Assembly (NCBI RefSeq): GCF_022458865.1 | Contig: NZ_JAJNMU010000014.1 | Coordinates: 62,001-126,000, forward strand | Source: Paenibacillus periandrae | Lineage (GTDB): Bacteria > Bacillota > Bacilli > Paenibacillales > NBRC-103111 | DNA length: 64,000 nucleotides | Direction of reading: 5' to 3' | Shown here: positions 60,524-64,000 of the stretch, piece after piece | Layout of the letters: each line of letters begins with the position of its first letter | Numbering within the stretch: the first letter of the stretch is position 1 | Notes under the pieces: model-generated | What the model was told of the DNA's origin: nothing | The model's database searches: none | The model's input: the letters and a program-made list of their open reading frames with translations, nothing else | Translations under genes and position numbers: made by a program

Positions 60524-61543
60524 TTAAAATTGGATAACTCCATGGATCGTAGCATCATGTACAGCTCCGGCAAGCTCGAAGTAAAAAGAGCCATCATTGT
60601 AGCTGCGGGCCGCACGGTCGGCAGGGTCTACTTCATCGCGGGATTTGAAGGTCGTTCCATACAGGCCCAAGCCATCCTCGTCACTTGCAATAATGCCCTG
60701 ATTGTGCGCACGCTGAAGCACGGTTTTGACTACACCCTCGATTTGGGCAATACCCGCTGTGGTGTAAGGAACCTTTGGTGTGCTGTTCAACAGCTTTTGA
60801 ACTCCATATTCGATCGAAAACTTCACATAATCTCTGGCGTGGATAATATCGATATATTCGGCATCGACCACCCGGCCTTCCGTCGTTACTGCATCACCGG
60901 CTTTGGAAATATATGCGTTCGCACCCAGATTATGAATCGCCAACAACTCACTGCTGGACAGCTCCAACGGCTGGATACCGTTCAGCTTTTTGAATTTCCA
61001 GGTGATGCTGCCTACAGGTGCAGAGCCAGCCGCTCCAACCCATGCCGCTTCCGGATAATTGTTGATCGTCGTATGGTAGAGAACGGTCGTGCGGGTATAG
61101 TTTTTGGCCTTGATTGCCGCCAAATCCGTTAAGCTTGAAGAGCGAGTGAAGAACTGATGGGTTCCATCGGCTTCAATCTCATCGGCAACAGCCAGCACAT
61201 CCACCTTGGCAGCTGAGGTGCTGATCAGGAAATACCAATCTTTATCCAAAACAGTCTGCAAGCGCTGAGCCAGTGTTTCCTCGGACTCGCCTGTTGTCGA
61301 ATTGCGGCAAGTAATAGCAATCACGGAAGGTGCTTGATCACCTTGGGCAAAAATCGCCTGTGCCGCTTTATATTCCTCTGTGGTTTCAATAAAATCCGCT
61401 TTAACACCCGCCAAATCGGCGTATTCTTTATATTCGGAACCACCTGCTTTTGCTCCGAGAATAAGTACCTTACCAAATCCTAAACGCCCTACGGGCTTTT
61501 GAATATCAATGACAACTGTTACGTCTTTTTTTGAGTTGACCAT
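60524..61543 (-). CDS. Contractile tail sheath protein (DUF3383)
   Basis: 339 residues. DUF3383 pattern: VTVVIDIQKPVGRLGFGKVLILG, a middle domain with WYFLISTSAAKVDVLAVADEIE, and the C-terminal polymerisation part (RDEVDPADRAARSYNDGSFYFELAGAVHDATIHGVI). It is the contractile outer sheath. GGGAGG precedes the ATG. Shorter than the XkdK sheath of PBSX (about 466 residues), in line with a different sheath lineage (Mu-like/Pam3-like). Confidence 0.85.
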   Translation of the reverse strand: MVNSKKDVTVVIDIQKPVGRLGFGKVLILGAKAGGSEYKEYADLAGVKADFIETTEEYKAAQAIFAQGDQAPSVIAITCRNSTTGESEETLAQRLQTVLDKDWYFLISTSAAKVDVLAVADEIEADGTHQFFTRSSSLTDLAAIKAKNYTRTTVLYHTTINNYPEAAWVGAAGSAPVGSITWKFKKLNGIQPLELSSSELLAIHNLGANAYISKAGDAVTTEGRVVDAEYIDIIHARDYVKFSIEYGVQKLLNSTPKVPYTTAGIAQIEGVVKTVLQRAHNQGIIASDEDGLGLYGTTFKSRDEVDPADRAARSYNDGSFYFELAGAVHDATIHGVIQF

Positions 61544-61555
61544 GTTAATTCCTCC

Positions 61556-62041
61556 CTATTTCCAATTTACTGTTTGAATAATTCCTTGATTCATATCCAC
61601 TACACTTGCGGTGCGGAAGGTCACATACAATTGACTCCTACGCTCCCATACCCCTTCAATAAACGAATCGCGGTTTTTAATCTTTCCAGCCTGCACGACG
61701 ACCAGATCGGCCCCCTGCTTTAAAGCATCGTGACCGACGATACGGAACCAGTCGTGCATCCGAATCGCATTCGTCCAGCTCTCCAGCTGTTGGTTCGAGC
61801 AGGAATTCAAGCTAATGCGACAAGTAGGCTGCTCCGTGTACCGCTCCATCACTTCTTCAGTGCCAGCTTCAACAAGAGTCATGACCGGTGTACCATTTGG
61901 ATATTTGATGGGCCCGGAATAGCTGTACGTGATATAAGGATATTGTGATGGCCTTACTTCATCCACCTGCACAACCGGTATACCAAGATGAGCACTCAAG
62001 CCATCGGCGATTACCGTTTGAATCAGCTCCAGATCAATCAT
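61556..62041 (-). CDS. Neck/tail terminator protein
   Basis: 161 residues from the ATG at 62041, seven bases after AAGGCAGG. IQTVIADGLSAHLGIPVVQVDEVRPSQYPYITYSYSG and MERYTEQPTCRISLNSCS resemble the gp12-like neck terminator that caps tube and sheath in Pam3-type tails. It is the first recognised structural gene of the operon and the only head-proximal piece present; no head-completion or portal protein is encoded before it. Confidence 0.7.
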   Translation of the reverse strand: MIDLELIQTVIADGLSAHLGIPVVQVDEVRPSQYPYITYSYSGPIKYPNGTPVMTLVEAGTEEVMERYTEQPTCRISLNSCSNQQLESWTNAIRMHDWFRIVGHDALKQGADLVVVQAGKIKNRDSFIEGVWERRSQLYVTFRTASVVDMNQGIIQTVNWK

Positions 62042-62144
62042 GGACATACCTGCCTTCCACTTGATGAAGCCGACTTGTGAGCCATCTGTTGTTGAAAGCG
62101 GGTGAACGCGACTGCTGTCGGCAACTCTTCTTCTTACTCGTCAA
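62034..62144 (-). CDS. Possible 36-residue basic leader protein
   Basis: A TTG at 62144 has AAAGGAG nine bases upstream and opens 36 codons (MTSKKKSCRQQSRSPAFNNR and so on), ending inside the neck gene start. The product would be very basic. The region is open in more than one frame, so it may instead be the scar of a deleted head gene. Weakly supported. Confidence 0.25.
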   Translation of the reverse strand: MTSKKKSCRQQSRSPAFNNRWLTSRLHQVEGRYVHD

Positions 62145-62212
62145 CTTGGGTTGCTCCTTTCCTGCTTGGGCTCTTGCTGCATCCTGCATGATCATGCTTT
62201 CGATTTAAAACA

Positions 62213-62226
62213 AGAACACTTGTTCG
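62213..62226 (-). promoter_or_regulatory. LexA (DinR)-like box before the tail operon
   Basis: On the minus strand CGAAC-AAGT-GTTCT matches the bacillar SOS box CGAAC-N4-GTTCG at nine of ten key bases. It lies in the 267-bp gap between the Xpf-like gene and the first structural gene. No canonical sigma-A promoter is clear beside it, which would fit Xpf-dependent transcription. Confidence 0.6.
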
Positions 62227-62314
62227 TATGTTGTTCTCATTATTAGGTGGCAGTCGTAAGGGGCAGCTTACTAAAACTCTCGTGAAAGCCGATGATGATT
62301 GCTTTTACATGACA

Positions 62315-62845
62315 TCAAGCATGCTGGTCGCCTGTACTTGCGCTTTGCTTCGCCTGCACGACCTTCTTATTCGCCGTCTGCACATAGCCCTGCACGGTGC
62401 CTTTCTTCACGCCCAGCAATTCTGCGATCTCACTCAAGGAATAGCTCATCCCATGATGAAGCTCATAGCATTCCCGCTCGCGGACGCTTAAGCTGGCTAA
62501 TACTTGTTCAATTTGCAATCTTTGTGACTCTGTAACCGCGGCAGGCTCGTCCATTACCGGATTGTGCTGCTGCATGTAGATTTGCATTTGGAACGGATCT
62601 ACAAGCTTTTCCCGCTGGTAAGCGGCTCTGCGTTCGATACCTCTGCGGTTACCCGGGCATTTGCCGGTATGCATCCATTCAATGGCATAATTGACATCTG
62701 CGATCATTTCGGCAATTAACTGCTGCTCCTCGGGCGGATGGGCGACTTTTTTAGCCTTAAGCAAAATATGATGAGTGCTGCGGTAAGCTTGTTTCAGCTC
62801 GTCTATATCTGTAAGCCATGGTTGATCAGAACTTCCTCGGTTCAT
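62315..62845 (-). CDS. xpf: Xpf-like sigma factor/late gene activator
   Basis: 176 residues from the ATG at 62845 with GGAGG eight bases upstream. The C-terminus is a sigma-70 region 4: QVLASLSVRERECYELHHGMSYSLSEIAELLGVKKGTVQGYV, a clear HTH. The N-terminal helical part (LLKAKKVAHPPEEQQLIAEMIADVNYAIEWMHTG) is the family's own. In PBSX, Xpf switches on the late operon. Here it is encoded immediately upstream of the structural genes and divergent from the repressor, with an operator at its promoter, so repressor loss should lead to Xpf and then tail synthesis. Confidence 0.85.
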   Translation of the reverse strand: MNRGSSDQPWLTDIDELKQAYRSTHHILLKAKKVAHPPEEQQLIAEMIADVNYAIEWMHTGKCPGNRRGIERRAAYQREKLVDPFQMQIYMQQHNPVMDEPAAVTESQRLQIEQVLASLSVRERECYELHHGMSYSLSEIAELLGVKKGTVQGYVQTANKKVVQAKQSASTGDQHA

Positions 62846-62881
62846 CTGCATAACCTCCTGTATATTGTTTTATTAAATAAA

Positions 62882-62893
62882 TACCTTTTGGTA
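62882..62893. promoter_or_regulatory. Repressor operator O1
   Basis: TACC-TTTT-GGTA, a perfect palindrome 37 bp upstream of the Xpf-like start codon. It can block that promoter when bound by the XRE repressor. Confidence 0.65.
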
Positions 62894-63090
62894 ACACTGG
62901 CTCAACAAAAATTTGCCCTTTCTTCTTCCTCACGCTTTTACGATGACAACCCCTTGTTATCGTTTACTCAAAATGGTTTTTTTTCACCTCTTTCCCGAAC
63001 ACTTGTGCTATAATACTATTAAAATTACTCTCTTTGGTAAAGCTGGAAAAACAGGCAAATAACCCCTATAACAATCAATTATCTGTCTTT

Positions 63091-63105
63091 TTAACCTTTT
63101 GGTAA
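63091..63105. promoter_or_regulatory. Repressor operator O2
   Basis: TTAACC-TTTT-GGTAA, one base from the TACC-N4-GGTA consensus, upstream of the repressor promoter. A further partial site, TTACTCTCTTTGGTAA, lies at 63025-63040. Confidence 0.6.
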
Positions 63106-63124
63106 CAGTTTTTCGTTATTTCTC

Positions 63125-63169
63125 TTTACCTTTTGGAATATTTTCGGTATATTATTACCAAGAGGTAAT
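63125..63169 (+). promoter_or_regulatory. Repressor promoter with operators O3 and O4
   Basis: TTTACC (63125-63130) and TATATT (63148-63153), 17 bp apart, form the repressor promoter. O3, TACC-TTTT-GGAA (63127-63138), covers the -35. O4, ATTACC-AAGA-GGTAAT (63154-63169), is a perfect 6-4-6 palindrome directly after the -10. Autorepression is expected. Confidence 0.65.
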
Positions 63170-63187
63170 GAAGGGTAGGTTCTTACT

Positions 63188-63628
63188 ATGAGCGAAACGC
63201 AGTTTGGCAGCTATCTGAAATCCGTCCGTGAACGCAAAAAAATCAGCATTAATCAGCTGGCACTGGATTCTGGAATTAGTAATGCTCAGATCTCGCGCAT
63301 TGAAAATGGTCTGAGAGGCATCCCCAAACCGGAAACGATTCGCAAGCTCGCCGATGCCTTAAAAGTGCCCTATGAGGAAATGATGAGTCAGGCCGGTCAT
63401 ATGCCGGAGGAACGGTTGAACGAAATTCCTGAATGGGCTACATCGAGAGACAAGCGGGATTTCAAAAAAATGCTGGAGGAAGATGGCGAGGTCATGTTTG
63501 ACGGTATGCCGATCAATGATGCGGACAGGCAGCGGATTATGGACGTTTTGACCGGCTTTTTCTGGGAAGCCAAGCAGATGAACAAACGCACCAAACCAAA
63601 GAACTCCGATACCACACCCAAGCCGTGA
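63188..63628 (+). CDS. XRE family repressor of the tail locus
   Basis: 146 residues. The HTH reads GSYLKSVRERKKISINQLALDSGISNAQISRIENG, followed by KPETIRKLADALKVPYEEMMSQAG, the SinR/Xre-like form. The C-terminal half (DKRDFKKMLEEDGEVMFDGMPINDADRQRIMDVLTGFFWEAK) is typical of bacillar prophage repressors that are cleaved or displaced by a partner protease. The ImmA/IrrE gene follows. Operators of one type flank it on both sides. No RecA-type autocleavage domain is present, so induction must go through the protease or LexA. Confidence 0.85.
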   Translation: MSETQFGSYLKSVRERKKISINQLALDSGISNAQISRIENGLRGIPKPETIRKLADALKVPYEEMMSQAGHMPEERLNEIPEWATSRDKRDFKKMLEEDGEVMFDGMPINDADRQRIMDVLTGFFWEAKQMNKRTKPKNSDTTPKP

Positions 63629-63678
63629 ACATCACAGGTCGTAACTGCCTTACTAATTGAATTAGCCGGGTGATGATA

Positions 63679-64000
63679 ATGGAAAATACCGTATCCAAGC
63701 TTATACAACGACATAAAACGAACTGCCCCTTTACGATTGCCCGTGCGATGGGGATCCAAGTGAGATTCCATGACCTGGGGACGAATACAAGAGGCATCTA
63801 TTATCGCAAGCTCAAACGACGGTTTATCGTCATTCATAATCAGCTTTCTTCAGAATGGCAGCGATTCGTCTGTGCCCACGAGCTTGGACATGATCGACTT
63901 CATCAGGGGATCAGCCGTTTTTTTCTGGAGGAGCATTCATTTTTTAATCCGGGTAAATTTGAAATGCAGGCTAACCGCTTCGCCGTTAAGCTGCTCGTAT
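63679..64000 (+). CDS. immA: ImmA/IrrE-type metallopeptidase, truncated by window end
   Basis: An open frame runs from 63679 (or an ATG at 63673) to the window end, 107 codons. The zinc protease motif HELGH occurs in FVCAHELGHDRLHQG, and the later EMQANRFAVKLLV is the third ligand region (E-x2-A-x2-F-A) of the ImmA/IrrE family. Such proteases cleave their cognate XRE repressor after DNA damage, as ImmA does for ImmR of ICEBs1. The gene lies 50 bp after the repressor, the standard arrangement. The C-terminal part is outside the window. Confidence 0.85.
   Translation, partial: MENTVSKLIQRHKTNCPFTIARAMGIQVRFHDLGTNTRGIYYRKLKRRFIVIHNQLSSEWQRFVCAHELGHDRLHQGISRFFLEEHSFFNPGKFEMQANRFAVKLLV

Noticed and set aside
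47886..64000. Complete PBSX-type prophage
   Set aside because: No head, portal, terminase or integrase gene is present in the window, and the sheath and tube belong to another lineage.

Overview
The window looks like a chromosomal segment of a Paenibacillus or a close relative (Bacillota, Bacilli). The support is strong GGAGG-type ribosome binding sites, many sigma-A-like promoters and T-tailed hairpin terminators, a surface protein with SLH anchors, CUT1 sugar ABC genes beside a membrane-bound AraC-type regulator, a YhfH-family protein, a Fur-type iron box and a PBSX-like tail locus. All family assignments come from reading translated motifs; no database search was run.

Layout. 1-7.6 kb: a PilZ-like fragment, a secreted GH26-like glycosidase, a DUF2306 membrane protein, homocysteine synthase (MetY), a small Fur-box-controlled unit (50-aa membrane protein plus DUF2325) and a PadR/FtsW-like pair. 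7.7-16 kb: a dihydroorotate-dehydrogenase-like domain fused to a membrane domain, a TspO-like protein with a truncated paralogue, and a 1600-aa surface protein combining lamin-tail, DUF2252 and SLH parts. 16-20 kb: MerR regulator, sarcosine-oxidase-like flavoenzyme, TRM11-like methyltransferase and a Nudix/NrtR-like regulator. 20.1-28 kb: an eight-gene minus-strand operon with a sulfonate/nitrate-type ABC transporter (one ATPase, two permeases, one binding lipoprotein) and two paralogous pairs of AprA/fumarate-reductase-like flavoprotein plus 2[4Fe-4S] ferredoxin. It is preceded by a promoter, a leader terminator and a structured repeat that recurs at 5.6 kb. 28-41 kb: a diguanylate cyclase, FlxA-like and YhfH-like proteins, free methionine-R-sulfoxide reductase, GNAT, a nucleotidyltransferase with a 17-codon leader ORF, NfeD/SPFH, a SigJ-like sigma factor and a TetR-controlled stress unit. 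41.4-47.5 kb: an LplABC-like sugar uptake locus with its membrane-bound AraC regulator.

47.7-64 kb (running off the end): a compact contractile-tail locus. From regulation to lysis it holds an XRE repressor and ImmA/IrrE protease (plus strand), an Xpf-like sigma activator, then neck, sheath, tube, chaperone, tape measure, Dit-like, baseplate plug, gpD-like, spike, gp25, gpJ, tail-end protein, fibre, fibre assembly, XhlA, holin and glucosaminidase. No terminase, portal, capsid or head protease gene lies between the Xpf gene and the tail genes, where PBSX carries them. The best reading is a phage-tail-like bacteriocin (tailocin). Four TACC-N4-GGTA operators surround the repressor and Xpf promoters, and a LexA-like box lies before the structural operon, so SOS-type induction is likely.

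The two most promising systems are this tailocin and the double flavoprotein/ferredoxin ABC operon, whose substrate I cannot name.
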